Assembly: GCA_002049455.2 (NCBI GenBank)
Contig: KV918837.1
Coordinates: 124,001 to 188,000, forward strand
Source: Porphyra umbilicalis
Lineage: Eukaryota > Rhodophyta > Bangiophyceae > Bangiales > Bangiaceae
Reading direction: 5' to 3'
Length of the DNA: 64,000 nucleotides
Under the pieces are notes generated by a model, which searched no databases, had not been told where the DNA came from, and worked only from the letters and a program-made list of their open reading frames with translations. A program made the position numbers and the translations under genes. How positions within the stretch are numbered: the stretch's first letter is position 1; every line of letters begins with the position of its first letter. Of this stretch, positions 10,151-19,799 are shown piece by piece.

Positions 10151-11400
10151 ATGCAGACGGTGGCGGATGGATGCCACAGATGGCAGCGGCGGATGGCGAG
10201 GCGAGCTGTTCATGGCGATAGCCACCGGACGCGGCTGGTGCTACGGCGGTCTGCTCGGGCCGCTAGCGAAAGGAGGGGAGCGCTCGGCGGGGGGGAAGCC
10301 GGGGGGGCGCCCTGTCGGGCTACCAGAGGGGCGCCGGCAGCGGACGAGGCATCCATCTGCGTGGCTGAAGGGCGGTGGCTCGCGGCGGCGGTCTTCTGTG
10401 TTGACAGGCTGCGGATGGCGGCTCGCGGGAGTGGCCGCCGCATGCGGCGGCTGGCTGTCGCACCGGTGAGGCAGGCCCGGCGGACAGGTGGCGTCAGCGG
10501 AAGGGCCCAGGGGGGGTGTATTGGCCCCAAAAGCGGCGGCGGGCACAGCAGAGGGGGATGGCAGGGAGTTCTGTCGCTGCCGTGTGGCGTGGCGGCGGCG
10601 CGACAGGCGGCGGCGCGGCCGGCGCTGCGGCAGCAATGGCATGTTTGCTTTCGGGCCGGTGTGCTGGCGGCAGAAGAGGCCTTTGTGTGGATCGAGACGG
10701 TGGCCCCGGGAAGCAGCAGCGGCGGCCGTCGCAGCAGCTGCGGTGGCGACAGCAGTGGCGGCGGCAAAGAGGGGAGCGCGGCCGTTCGTGCAGGTGGCCA
10801 CATCGGCGCCGCAACCGACGCGGCGGGCGGCGCCGGCATCGGCAGCGCCGGTGGAGCCACCCCCCCTGCACCACCTGCATCGGCGGGGCGGCGCCCGCCT
10901 CCCGTTCGTGCTCTTTGATAATATATCCCTGCTCTTGGGCGACCTCGAGAACCCCGTGGTGTCGGCCGCCCGGCCGGGCGATAGGCTCGCGGCGTCAGTG
11001 TGTGTGGCGGGCATCGACGTGCCGTCCCTTCTCTGGGCGTTTGGGGTAGGTGGGGTCGCCGCCGCCGGCCTGGGTGCGCTCGACGCGGACCTGATGGCGG
11101 TCGGGCCGGTCGCGGGTGAGTGCATCCAGGCGGTGTGGTGGACGGTCGAGCTGCCACCGCCAGTGGCGCTGCCGGGGTGGGGGGGATGGCGCAGGCTATT
11201 CGCCAGCTGCAGCCGTGCGGCCGGCCAATCCGCCACCAGAGGAGGTAGTTTCGCCGCCGCCTCCACCGCCGCCGCCGCCGCTGCCGACGCCGCCGCCGCC
11301 GCCGCCGCCCCCGCTGCCGCCGCCGCCGCAGCAGCCGTCTCCACAGCTTCAGGTGGGCGCCGCTCTGCTGCCGCCACGGCGGTGACGGCGGCGGCAGCTG
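10151..11400 (+). CDS. LRR-like gene remnant or exon set, frame broken
   Basis: The plus strand has protein-like sequence that changes frame. One frame carries RWLAAAVFCVDRLRMAARG and HVCFRAGVLAAEEAFVWIET to about 10.8 kb. A second frame then carries PPPLHHLHRRGGARLPFVLF, VCVAGIDVPSLLWAFG and QAVWWTVELPPP to about 11.2 kb, followed by polyalanine encoded by GCC repeats (11265-11340). The PPPLHHL segment matches the PPVQLHHL segment of the LRR-like gene at 4886-6295, and the following hydrophobic layout is similar. I read it as a diverged relative, either multi-exon or decayed. Start, end and splice sites cannot be fixed. The tail beyond 11.4 kb is Ala/Pro-rich and doubtful. Confidence 0.3.
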
Positions 11401-11821
11401 CTCCTCCACTTCACAAAGTTGCGACCGCGCCGACGACTCGGTGCGGGGTCCTTCCGTCGACGGCAACGTGCTGCGGCGCGGGCGGCCGAGCGGGGGGGTA
11501 CCAGGAGCCAGGCGGTGTCGACGGTGTGGGTGGGGAAGCACCCCCCATCCAGTACGTGGGGCACTTCGCTGCGGGGCGCCGGGGGGATGCCGGTGGTGCG
11601 GGTGGCTTTGGCCTCGATGGCGTCATTTGGCGCCGCTCTCCCCCCCGCCGCGCCCCCGCCAGCCCGCCACTCACTTTCCGCCCGCCCTCTCTCCTCCCCC
11701 TCACCCCCACCAGTACCCCCTTTCGCCACAACCAATCCTCCCCCTCCCCCCTGCTCCATCGTGAACGTGATCTCGGCTCCCGTCGCTCATCGATGATAAA
11801 GAAGACTTCAAGCCAATGTTC

Positions 11822-11870
11822 TTCATTCTATCAAGGCACCTAGAAGAGGTGCCTTCTATCAAGGCACCTC
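11822..11870. repeat. Small repeat at the 3' end of the oxygenase gene
   Basis: CTATCAAGGCACCT occurs twice, and the first copy pairs with AGGTGCCTT to make a 9-bp hairpin with a 5-base loop. It overlaps the last codons and the 3' flank of the minus-strand oxygenase gene and might act in 3'-end formation, which is a guess. Confidence 0.6.
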
Positions 11871-13241
11871 CTGCACTGGACAGGTCTCATCACGCCAATG
11901 TTCACTGGCCATGGGTGCGTCAGAAAGAGTGAGGTAGGCATGAACCCGGCGAAGAATCCGGGACGAAGACGTGTTCTCGACGCCGCGATGAACCATATCA
12001 CCACGAAAGATGACAAACCCTCCAACGGGCACGAGAACGCGCTCCGCCAGCGACGTCCGAACCACGCATTGCTCTTCTCCGGGTAAGACACGGTTACAAA
12101 ACGAGCCGGGCCAAGTGTCCAGGTGCGCGCCATCCTCCACAGCCATCACAACGCCAATCATTCTGGGTGGATTGCCCAGATTCTCCTTGGCCGCAGCGTC
12201 TCCGTGAGCCATCTGCGGCTTCGCACGCGGCAAGGTCAGCAGCACCTTAGGCTCGGACGAGATGTACCGACGCCCGTAATCGTGAAATAAAATGTCACAT
12301 AAGCGCGCGAGGCTGGACCGGACGAGTGCCGTAGATGCCCACCGCGCGCTCATGACCGCCTGCCGCCGCTGCTCATCCACGGGCTCACCGTCACGCTTGG
12401 CGCGCATCATCTCTGCGACCGACTGGGTGTTAAAAATTGGAACAGCCATCGCCGGCGTGACGCGCGACACCCCCAACCTTGTCGCGCGTAACGCGCCCTC
12501 GTCCATGATGCCGGATAATGACAAGACCCCCATGCCCCCAGGCCTGGTCAGGGCACAGTTGATCGCTGCTTTGATGACTGAAGATGATGCGGTGCAGATG
12601 TTGATGTCCGCCATGCCCACCCGCCCCCCAGCTAGGATACTCTCGGTGTCCGAGGTTGAGTCTTGCGGGACTGCTCCAGAGCTGGCGGGGGCTGGAGTCC
12701 CAGGCACGCCGGAATTGACGACAGGCAGCGAGCCCTCCGCCACAGGGTCCTCCAAAGCCGCCGCCAGTACTGCCACGTGAGCCCCATTATCCACGGCGGC
12801 CGCGGCGGCCGCGCAAGCGTTTAAAGTGGCGGCGGAAGCCGCTGCCCTCTCCATCGAGTCAACCAGCTGCTGCTTGGGTGGGCGACTGCCCCGCTTGTGC
12901 GTGCCGATGCGGTTGTACTTCCCAGATTTTTGCGTCCGCAGCGAGGAGCCAGCACGTCCATGCGTGGGTGGTTGCTCCGTCGCGGGCGCCGCCCGCCCCG
13001 ATGTCGCTTCGCGCGGCGCCGCCGCAGGCGTCACAGCAGCTGTCGCCGCCGAGCCGCCCGAACGACCAACGGCAGCCGTCACTTGAACTGCTTGATCCTC
13101 ACCTACAACTTCTTGGCGGCTCTTGTTGGAGGAGCTCCCGCGCTTGTGCTTCTTGCTGCGCTTGCGCTTGACCTTGCCCATAGCGGGCATGGTGCCCGCC
13201 GCGCTGGTAGAAACCGGTGGGGCACCGGCGTCCGCGCACAT
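11859..13241 (-). CDS. 2-oxoglutarate/Fe(II)-dependent oxygenase-like protein
   Basis: One uninterrupted frame of 460 codons; the ATG at 13241 sits in a good CACCATG context. Residues 20-35 form a strongly basic nuclear-localisation-like stretch (KVKRKRSKKHKRG). Residues 36-250 are Ala/Ser/Pro-rich and probably disordered. The last 150 residues form the catalytic part: H346-G-D348 in MAHGD, then H418 in FRGDMVHRG, then R428 or R431 in RILRR, in the order and spacing expected for the iron (HxD...H) and 2-oxoglutarate (Arg) ligands of the double-stranded beta-helix fold. The substrate cannot be told. It could be a nucleic-acid oxygenase of the kind carried by some large eukaryotic DNA transposons (TET/JBP or AlkB-like) or a protein hydroxylase. 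No introns are needed. Its neighbours, an unknown gene and a Ulp1-like protease, suggest mobile-element cargo. Confidence 0.65.
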   Translation of the reverse strand: MCADAGAPPVSTSAAGTMPAMGKVKRKRSKKHKRGSSSNKSRQEVVGEDQAVQVTAAVGRSGGSAATAAVTPAAAPREATSGRAAPATEQPPTHGRAGSSLRTQKSGKYNRIGTHKRGSRPPKQQLVDSMERAAASAATLNACAAAAAAVDNGAHVAVLAAALEDPVAEGSLPVVNSGVPGTPAPASSGAVPQDSTSDTESILAGGRVGMADINICTASSSVIKAAINCALTRPGGMGVLSLSGIMDEGALRATRLGVSRVTPAMAVPIFNTQSVAEMMRAKRDGEPVDEQRRQAVMSARWASTALVRSSLARLCDILFHDYGRRYISSEPKVLLTLPRAKPQMAHGDAAAKENLGNPPRMIGVVMAVEDGAHLDTWPGSFCNRVLPGEEQCVVRTSLAERVLVPVGGFVIFRGDMVHRGVENTSSSRILRRVHAYLTLSDAPMASEHWRDETCPVQEVP

Positions 13242-14194
13242 GGTGGCTCCAGAGATGTTGAACTAGAAAGAAGAGTGCCAAGCGGCAAGGATGTGGCAGA
13301 GGAGGACAGAATGTACGCTTGTGGAGAAAAACAAATGAGCGAACTTCGTCAGAAGAGAGTCGGGAGAGAGACAACGACGGTGTGAAGGACCGCAAACAGG
13401 CCGGGACAGGACAGGGTGAGTGATGGTGCCCAGCCGTCCACGTGCACGCAGATTACTGTTCCAAGCTTGAAGCTGCTGTTTGACAGTGTAATTGAAAGGT
13501 CGAGTTAGAAATGCGACATTCAATTAGAACTGTGATTTGGACAGAATCAGGGCCTGTCAACTCACATCGGACTGACATGAGATTGAAGGGCCGCTGGTGT
13601 GGCACAACAGACAGCAGGTAGTCCCTACGGGCCGCAGGTGCACGCCACGAAGATGAAGTGGTGGCTGCCACTCGTACTCCCTCCTACTACGTTTGTGGCG
13701 AACAGTGCCGCGGCGCGCGGTACGTCAGCCTCTGTCAGAGAAGTGAACTGTCGACGTGTGTCAAGCCCATTTTTAGACAATTGCGGGCCGTCGCTTTTAC
13801 GCTACGCTTCCCACGGCCACCCTTCGACCTTGGCGCTGCGCGCTTACTCTGCGAGCCGGCGCTGCGCTCTTACTCTGCGAGCCGGCGCTGCGCGCTTACT
13901 CTGCGAGCAGGCGCTGCGCGATTGTGCTGCGAGCCCAGAGGGTGCCACTCTTACACTGCGTCTTTCGCCGCACAGCTCGCAAACCAATCACTCGGCTCCT
14001 CACGGTGACGAGTTTCCCGTGGGGTCTGACGGACGGGGAACAGCAAGTCGTGTCAGGGAGGTACGCGATCGTGAGCACGCCGCAAATGGGAGCACATGTC
14101 TGATGTGCAGTGTCCCACGAACATGTGCGTCATGGACCAGGGCTGCTATACGCGATGTTTTTTCCGAACTCGCCGGGCCAGACGACGACCTGGC
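13242..14194. other. Intergenic with a short minisatellite
   Basis: Upstream region of the oxygenase gene, then unique sequence holding the 26-bp minisatellite at 13836-13938. The plus-strand frame 13599-14285 runs through the minisatellite and has no recognisable domain. Confidence 0.5.
13836..13938 (+). repeat. 26-bp minisatellite, 4 units
   Basis: Four units based on GCGCTGCGCGCTTACTCTGC plus GAGCCG, the last one diverged. Confidence 0.85.
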
Positions 14195-14196
14195 TA

Positions 14197-14824
14197 TGGT
14201 GCGTGTCCCAAAAATGAGACATCGCGGGTTTTTCTTTTTTTCTCGGCCCACTGGCCGTCTGCAACGGTCCGATAATGTAATGTGACCCACTCAGTCCCAC
14301 TGTGCTTCCAGAACGGCCCCTGACAGTGATAGCAGAGGCGGCACCTCCTGACGTGTCATGGCGGAAGGTGTCATTCATTGCAGCTTCGACAGGTGACGAT
14401 CACGCGCCCCAATCAAATGCACGGATACTAGAGCAGGCATGTGTTGACAGTTCGTGCACGAAGAAAAGGGCACGACCTTACCAATAAAAACGTGAAAAAG
14501 ACCCCCATGTAGCCCCCTGTGAAGAAAACACGATTTGGGACACCCCTCATAGAAGCTCCAGTTAGCACATGAGCTTTGGCGTTGCAAACCTGTAACCCCA
14601 AGAACCTGAAAAATACTGGCTCCAAGATCGGGGCTATCTCAGAGGTCCACAGAACAGGGCCCACAGGCGGGTACTAAGGAGTTGTCAGCCAAGAACGCGT
14701 CGGGAGAGGCTCTTACTATGGAGGCCAGTCGAGAATTTTCTCGTACCCCACCCCACCTGCCCCCATGCAGTGATGTGTCAGTCCTTCAGAAAACGCGCAT
14801 GCCTCATTTTTGGGACACGCACCA
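14197..14824. mobile_element. Complete 628-bp MITE with TIRs and TA duplication
   Basis: The element starts TGGTGCGTGTCCCAAAAATG and ends with the inverted equivalent CATTTTTGGGACACGCACCA. Similarity between the ends continues with small gaps to about 36 bp. Both outer ends are flanked by TA (14195-14196 and 14825-14826), the target duplication of Tc1/mariner-type elements. It has no transposase frame, so it is non-autonomous. A second copy's right end lies at 1-107 of the window. Confidence 0.85.
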
Positions 14825-15126
14825 TACAAGATACCTTTCCGAATCGGCCTCTGCGGGGTCGTAGAGGCCGATTTGGAACTCTTTTGCAACTGTTGGAGTG
14901 CGGGAATTTTCGGAGAACGGCTGTAAATGTTTTACTTCAGCGAAGAGACCCCTACATCTCTCTATGCCTCTTTCTTGTGGCGCACAGCGGTTCTAGGGCA
15001 ACATGGGCGAAGCGCCGTGAGACCACTCGTGCCGTATCAGCCCGCCAAACAGGTTCTTTTCTTGTAACAGCCCGAGACGCAAACTATGTGCAAACAAAAG
15101 CAGAGAAAAAATGCAAGTGGTAGGCA
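14825..15126. other. Spacer with an inverted repeat shared with the 40.7-kb palindrome
   Basis: AATCGGCCTCT (14842-14852) and its complement AGAGGCCGATT (14863-14873) make a hairpin. The 17-mer GGGGTCGTAGAGGCCGA at 14855-14871 is identical to part of both arms of the 66-bp palindrome at 40675-40740. No gene is seen. Confidence 0.6.
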
Positions 15127-16722
15127 TTACGCAAAGCACGCATGGGGCTGCACCATCATATCCTCGCCCGACATGTCCGCCCTCCCCCGGTGGGTGGGAC
15201 AGTGCAGCTTGGTACGCTCGTACACCGACGTCCAGAAATGCAAAACTTGGCTATACAGTATCGAGCGGAAAAGCATGTCTTTTGACAGCATGCAGCCGAC
15301 AGGGAGCAGGTAGTCCTCAAACTCTGCGGCCAGCCAGCAGGCGCTCACGCAGAACCCCTCAGGCTTGGCCACGTCAAGCATCAGCTTGTCGTGCCGAACA
15401 GCGAACATTGGGGAGTACGACGGCAGCGAGTCCCGCGTGATGGACAGGAGGCGCTCCATGGTGGCCACAGAAAAATACACCGTGCGCCTGTCCGCGGCGT
15501 AGTCCAGCGTGACCACTGACTGTGGCACGGCCTCACGAGCGCAGAGACACTGTGTGCTCGACTGAGTGCCGTCGGGAAGAAAATACGGCGTGCACTGCGC
15601 CGGAGAATACCCAGGCGGCCACACGGCCTTGACGACAGCGTCGAAGCCCGCCGGCACGACCGGGCCGCGCGGAGACAAGACAAAGAGGCGCTGCAAGTGG
15701 ACGATCGACCCCTCAGGGTAGGAGGTGCCACTCGCCCCACCACCAGCGGGGCACGCCCTACGAACAGCGGCGCCCGCGCAACCGCCAGTAGCATCCCATT
15801 CACTGCCACCGGCGCCCGCCCCACCACCAGCGGCGCTAGGGAGAGGAGCAACGGCACCCGCCCGTTCACCAGTGGCGCACGCCTCACCAATGGCGGCGCC
15901 CGCGCAATCGCCAGCAGCACCCGATTCACTGCCACCGGCGCCCGCCCCACCACCAGCGGCGCTGGGGCCAGTACCAGCCGCACCAGCCCTAACATCAGCA
16001 GCGCCCGCCGCGCTACAAGCGGCACGTACGTCAGCGGACATGTGACCTGGCTCAGCGGCGGCCGCCTGCAGAGCCGAGTGGAAAACCTGATGTGCCACCG
16101 ACACGGTTGCTTGAGAGGCCGCCCCGGGGAGGGACACAACTCGGGTGGCGTCCGCCGCCTGCCTGCACTCTGTCGCATGCTCTTCCCCCGTGACCGCATG
16201 GTGGCAGACGATGGAAGAAATGGCGCCTGCGGTGCCGCGAGTGTCGGGTTGGCCGCGGCCCGCTCTGTAGCAGCGGGCCCGAAGGCCAGCGGCACCACCC
16301 AGGGTGTGCCGACGGCGGCGCACGATGCCGCGGGCCGGCATTAAGAGGGCGCCGCCTCCCGGAAGCGGCGGAACGGCGGCGGCGGTAGAGGCGGCAGCCT
16401 GCAGATGGGTTGAGGCGGGTCGTGCCCCCGGCAGATTGACACCAATGCCGGGTGGCGCCACCTGGTCGAGCATGGTGGCCGGATGCGCCACTTGGTTGGC
16501 CGAGGCGGGATCCGCCACCGCAGTGTTGACGTCTGCGTCGTGCGGCACAGGCTTCATGGTCGCCGTGGTGTGCACCACAGCGGACTCTGCAGCCACCGAG
16601 CGCGTTACCGGGCGTCCTCCGTCACCGGGCGCCCTTGCGCCAGATGTGCAGCTCAAGCGCGGGTGTTCGTGGATACAAAACCAATTATGGAGGTGGGGAG
16701 GAAAACCAGACACGACCTCCAA
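15127..16722 (-). CDS. Unknown protein with Ala/Gly-rich repeats and a conserved-looking C-terminus
   Basis: An open frame of up to 531 codons. The first 330 residues are low in complexity and hold two tandem copies of a 42-residue unit (126 bp, about 15740-16000) built around PSAAGGGAGAGGSE. The last 190 residues have normal composition, with several aromatic and cysteine residues (GFCVSACWLAAEFEDYLLPV, then FWTSVYERTK), and look like a folded domain I cannot name. The true start is uncertain; ATGs at codon 1 and at the later MKPVPHDAD are both possible. It is transcribed away from the Ulp1-like gene, with a shared upstream region of about 630 bp, and is followed by the oxygenase gene on the same strand. 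The antisense frame at 15697-16344 is a shadow of the repeats. Confidence 0.55.
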   Translation of the reverse strand: MEVVSGFPPHLHNWFCIHEHPRLSCTSGARAPGDGGRPVTRSVAAESAVVHTTATMKPVPHDADVNTAVADPASANQVAHPATMLDQVAPPGIGVNLPGARPASTHLQAAASTAAAVPPLPGGGALLMPARGIVRRRRHTLGGAAGLRARCYRAGRGQPDTRGTAGAISSIVCHHAVTGEEHATECRQAADATRVVSLPGAASQATVSVAHQVFHSALQAAAAEPGHMSADVRAACSAAGAADVRAGAAGTGPSAAGGGAGAGGSESGAAGDCAGAAIGEACATGERAGAVAPLPSAAGGGAGAGGSEWDATGGCAGAAVRRACPAGGGASGTSYPEGSIVHLQRLFVLSPRGPVVPAGFDAVVKAVWPPGYSPAQCTPYFLPDGTQSSTQCLCAREAVPQSVVTLDYAADRRTVYFSVATMERLLSITRDSLPSYSPMFAVRHDKLMLDVAKPEGFCVSACWLAAEFEDYLLPVGCMLSKDMLFRSILYSQVLHFWTSVYERTKLHCPTHRGRADMSGEDMMVQPHACFA

Positions 16723-17354
16723 GTGCCCGCCCGTTGACGGCAGCAGCCGATCTCAAGAAAGGGCGGCGGGAGCCCGCGGAGCGGATGCTTGTGGTGTGGG
16801 GAAAAGATCGGGCCAATGCCAGGGCAGACCAGTCCAGCGGTAGAGAGGTGAAATCACAGCTCGTCGGCACCTCGTCACGGAGATCGCTCTGAGAGGCGTA
16901 TGTCTCACCTCGCCACAAGTACTAGTTCTGGCCAAATGCATTTGTATCGACCCCCTTTGAACGGCCACCTGACCATGGATGACAAACTTTCAAATCCTTA
17001 ACGGAGGACTTCGATGGATATGTTGATTATTCGAAGATCTCGTGCCGCACACATCGTGTTGTCATTAACAGATTGATATACAATTGTACATTTAACATGA
17101 CTTCTAGATTATACTTTCCATGACACCGTTGTTTGAAGCAACAGAATTGGATACACACAAGTGAACCATATATACGCAGGTTGATTCCAAAATGTGATTG
17201 TCCTGTGTGTGCTCTGCAGGCAGAAAAACGACTGTCTCAACGTCCTCTTTTTCGGGCCCCTCGTTCCAGCCTGCGCTCATGTGCCGCCAACGTCTCGGTG
17301 GTCGCGCCATCATTGCTGTCCACCTCTCCCACGCCCAAGCTCCAGCCCGTCACC
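16723..17354. promoter_or_regulatory. Divergent upstream region with a TATA-like element
   Basis: AT-rich region between the divergent unknown gene and the Ulp1-like gene. ATATATA at 17168-17174 lies about 180 bp before the ATG at 17355 and is the best TATA candidate for the plus-strand gene. No factor site is recognised. Confidence 0.35.
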
Positions 17355-19151
17355 ATGCACACTCGGAGAGGCGCGCTGCCTCGTCGTGACGTCTCGGACC
17401 CCGGTGCCTCGCAGCTGCCGGATGCGAACTGCGCTGGGCCTCCTGCTGTGGCCCAGGACGCGGTTGACGACGGCGGCGTGGCTGGAGCCTCGCAGCTGCC
17501 GGATGCGGCCAGCGCCGGGTCTCCCGCTGTGGCCCAGGACGCGGTTGATGACGGCGGTGAAGTCGCCTTTGTGTACTCCCGAGGCCCCTACACTGGCATC
17601 CAGGTCTCTCGGGCGGATGTCCGGAGTTTGGACGCTGGTCAAGAGGCGCGTGATGGTGTCATTGACGCTCTTGCTCGCTACATGTGGCAAGAGGAGCTCT
17701 CGTCGAGCGACTCCCGAGGCTGTCTTGTGCTTTGTAGCGTCTTTTCCAAGCTGCTACGTGAGCGCGGGCCTGCTGGGGTGCTCGCGATGACGCACGGTGT
17801 CAATGTGTTTGACTATTTCACATGGGTGTTTTTTTTTTGTGAGGGGAACCACTGGCAGTGTGCTGTGTTGTCTAATGTTTTCCGCCTGGAGAGAGCTATG
17901 AGGGTGGCTGCAGATGGATGTGCGGCGCATACGCGTCAGCCTGTTGCCACCTTGGCATTCCTCAACTCACTTGGCGGTTGCAGGGCCTCCACGTACTCTC
18001 GCGTGCGTGACGAGATATTTAGTTGGGTTCATGCTGTGGCGCTTGAGAAGCTGGCTGTCGAGACCGATGCGCTACCGGCACGGTGGATCTCTTCTTGCCT
18101 TTCCGTCGTCTACCCCTTGGTGCCTCAACAGGGGGCCACCGTCGACTGTGGTATGTATGTTTTGTCCTTTTCTTCCTCATTTTTCAAGTGCTCTGTGGAG
18201 GACCGTTGTGCTCTACTATGCTCGGGTGCGGCGGGGAGGTCTGCGTGGAGGTCTGCATTCGTCCTCAAGTCCCGTGAGGAGCTTCGCGCCATTTGTCACG
18301 CGCTGGAAGCACGCCACATTGCAGCGGCAGCTCGCAGACGGCCGCCTCGGCAGCTCAAGATCAAGATCAAGCCGACACTAGACGCGCCTCTACTAAGCGC
18401 CGCGATTGTGGCGGCCCCGACAGCGGGGTCACCGCTCGATGCGACTTGCTCCCCTGCGTTGGGCAAGATCCCTGAAGATGGGAGCACCTCGTTCGGCAAG
18501 ACCTGTGCTGTCGCCGTCAACGCACCGTCTACACCAGTGGTGGTCGTCCAGACATCCTCGAGCATCCCTCAACCGTCGAACCCTTCTTCCGGCGCAGCTC
18601 TCTCGTCCTTGCTTGACTCGGCTCCTCCCGGCCTGCCCGACGGGAAGCGTGCTGCTGCATCGGCCCAGGCGCCGCCCTCTGCTGCAGACGGCCAAGCCGC
18701 TGGTCGCCGGCTCCTCACTCGCTCGCAAGGGTTCGGTGCTGCCCCTTTAAAGAGGCAAGAACCAACGTGGGCGAAAGAGACAAAGAGACGGCGCTTGAGT
18801 AAGGAGGACGCCGCTGCGGCTGCTTGGCTCTCCGCATTCAAGACATGGCGTCTCGACTACGAACCAGATGTGGCGCACGACTTGGTCGTCATCTTCTCTG
18901 CATGCGACGCCTTATTGCCGTCGTTCATCACCCACTACGCCTCGGGCGTCGCCAAGTGGTGCCCTCCTGTGGACCGTGACGGCCTTAAGCCATGGTTTGC
19001 GGATGTGCTGAACATGGGACCGGGACACGGGCATGCGAGAAGTGAGCGAGACGGACCGATTCGTGGTATGTCTCGTGTGATGCGCTCCCGCGTGCACGGT
19101 GTGTTTTGTGCTGCGTACACGTTTCACGGGAATCCAATGCCCGGTGTCTAG
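17355..19151 (+). CDS. Ulp1/C48-type cysteine protease with a C-terminal shared domain
   Basis: An uninterrupted frame of 598 codons from the ATG in CACCATGC. The protease core spans roughly residues 65-285. H166 lies in GNHWQCAVL, N204 in LAFLNSLGG where Ulp1 family members usually have Asp, Q259 in PQQGATVDCG, and the nucleophile C265 in VDCGMYVL. These match the His-Asp/Asn-Gln-Cys order of SUMO/Nedd8-type C48 proteases, so the protein probably cleaves an isopeptide or a ubiquitin-like tail, with Asn in place of Asp to be noted. Residues 16-65 contain a 25-residue tandem duplication (75 bp, about 17402-17551). After a Ser/Pro-rich linker comes a basic patch (KRRRLSK) and a C-terminal domain (about 488-598) also found in the 900-residue protein at 29374-32076. 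C48 genes are common passengers of eukaryotic DNA transposons. A truncated copy sits at 2984-3199. Confidence 0.75.
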   Translation: MHTRRGALPRRDVSDPGASQLPDANCAGPPAVAQDAVDDGGVAGASQLPDAASAGSPAVAQDAVDDGGEVAFVYSRGPYTGIQVSRADVRSLDAGQEARDGVIDALARYMWQEELSSSDSRGCLVLCSVFSKLLRERGPAGVLAMTHGVNVFDYFTWVFFFCEGNHWQCAVLSNVFRLERAMRVAADGCAAHTRQPVATLAFLNSLGGCRASTYSRVRDEIFSWVHAVALEKLAVETDALPARWISSCLSVVYPLVPQQGATVDCGMYVLSFSSSFFKCSVEDRCALLCSGAAGRSAWRSAFVLKSREELRAICHALEARHIAAAARRRPPRQLKIKIKPTLDAPLLSAAIVAAPTAGSPLDATCSPALGKIPEDGSTSFGKTCAVAVNAPSTPVVVVQTSSSIPQPSNPSSGAALSSLLDSAPPGLPDGKRAAASAQAPPSAADGQAAGRRLLTRSQGFGAAPLKRQEPTWAKETKRRRLSKEDAAAAAWLSAFKTWRLDYEPDVAHDLVVIFSACDALLPSFITHYASGVAKWCPPVDRDGLKPWFADVLNMGPGHGHARSERDGPIRGMSRVMRSRVHGVFCAAYTFHGNPMPGV

Positions 19152-19799
19152 GCGTCTAGAACTCGGCTCCTCACGGTTGCCAGGTGTGTCTGTCGTTTTT
19201 TTCATGCTCATTCTTTATTACACTAGCATGAAGAAGCGCGCCGTATCGGGCGTCCATGGTAGCACCTCGGGCTCGTGATAACAGCGGTGCATCGACTGCC
19301 GAGTTGGCAGCCGTCGGAAAAGAGGCGAGTGCACCAGATCAGGCTGCCGACGAGCAAGCTGCGGTGGAGGATGCCGCCGCTGAGGAGGTCAGTCATCGCG
19401 AAGCCCGGACAGGGGCTTCGTGGACAGCCACATTGCCGAAGGAGAAACTAGTTGGCGTTGCGGCTGTCGCCACAGCCTAGCCCACGGCAGGTCCCGGGGG
19501 GCTGAGCCGAGATACGTCGCGTGGACTCGTGGGCCCGCGAGTGTTGGCGTTGCGGCGCCGGAAAGGAATTCAAGGTGCAGTCAGTCTCACTCAAGCAACC
19601 CCGCAAGCAAGCACAACAGCGACTTCGGCACGGGCATACAACGCTCATGGGAGAGAAGTTCATGACCACCAGGCCGGCCTCGGCTTCAGAAGCTGCCGGC
19701 CGCAACCGACTCCACGAACACAAAAGCGACCGAGCCCGCCCGACTTGACCCCTTTAACGGGCTGCAGCCGCCAGCCTATATCTGCCGAGAATTCATGCA
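19152..19799. other. Intergenic, possible small exon
   Basis: A short plus-strand frame (19256-19480, 74 codons) is Ala/Glu-rich and could be an exon; there is no further support. The rest is unique sequence leading into the satellite. Confidence 0.35.

Noticed and set aside
15697..16344. Plus-strand Thr/Ser/Arg-rich frame of 215 codons
   Set aside because: Antisense of the 126-bp in-frame repeat of the minus-strand gene; no independent support.
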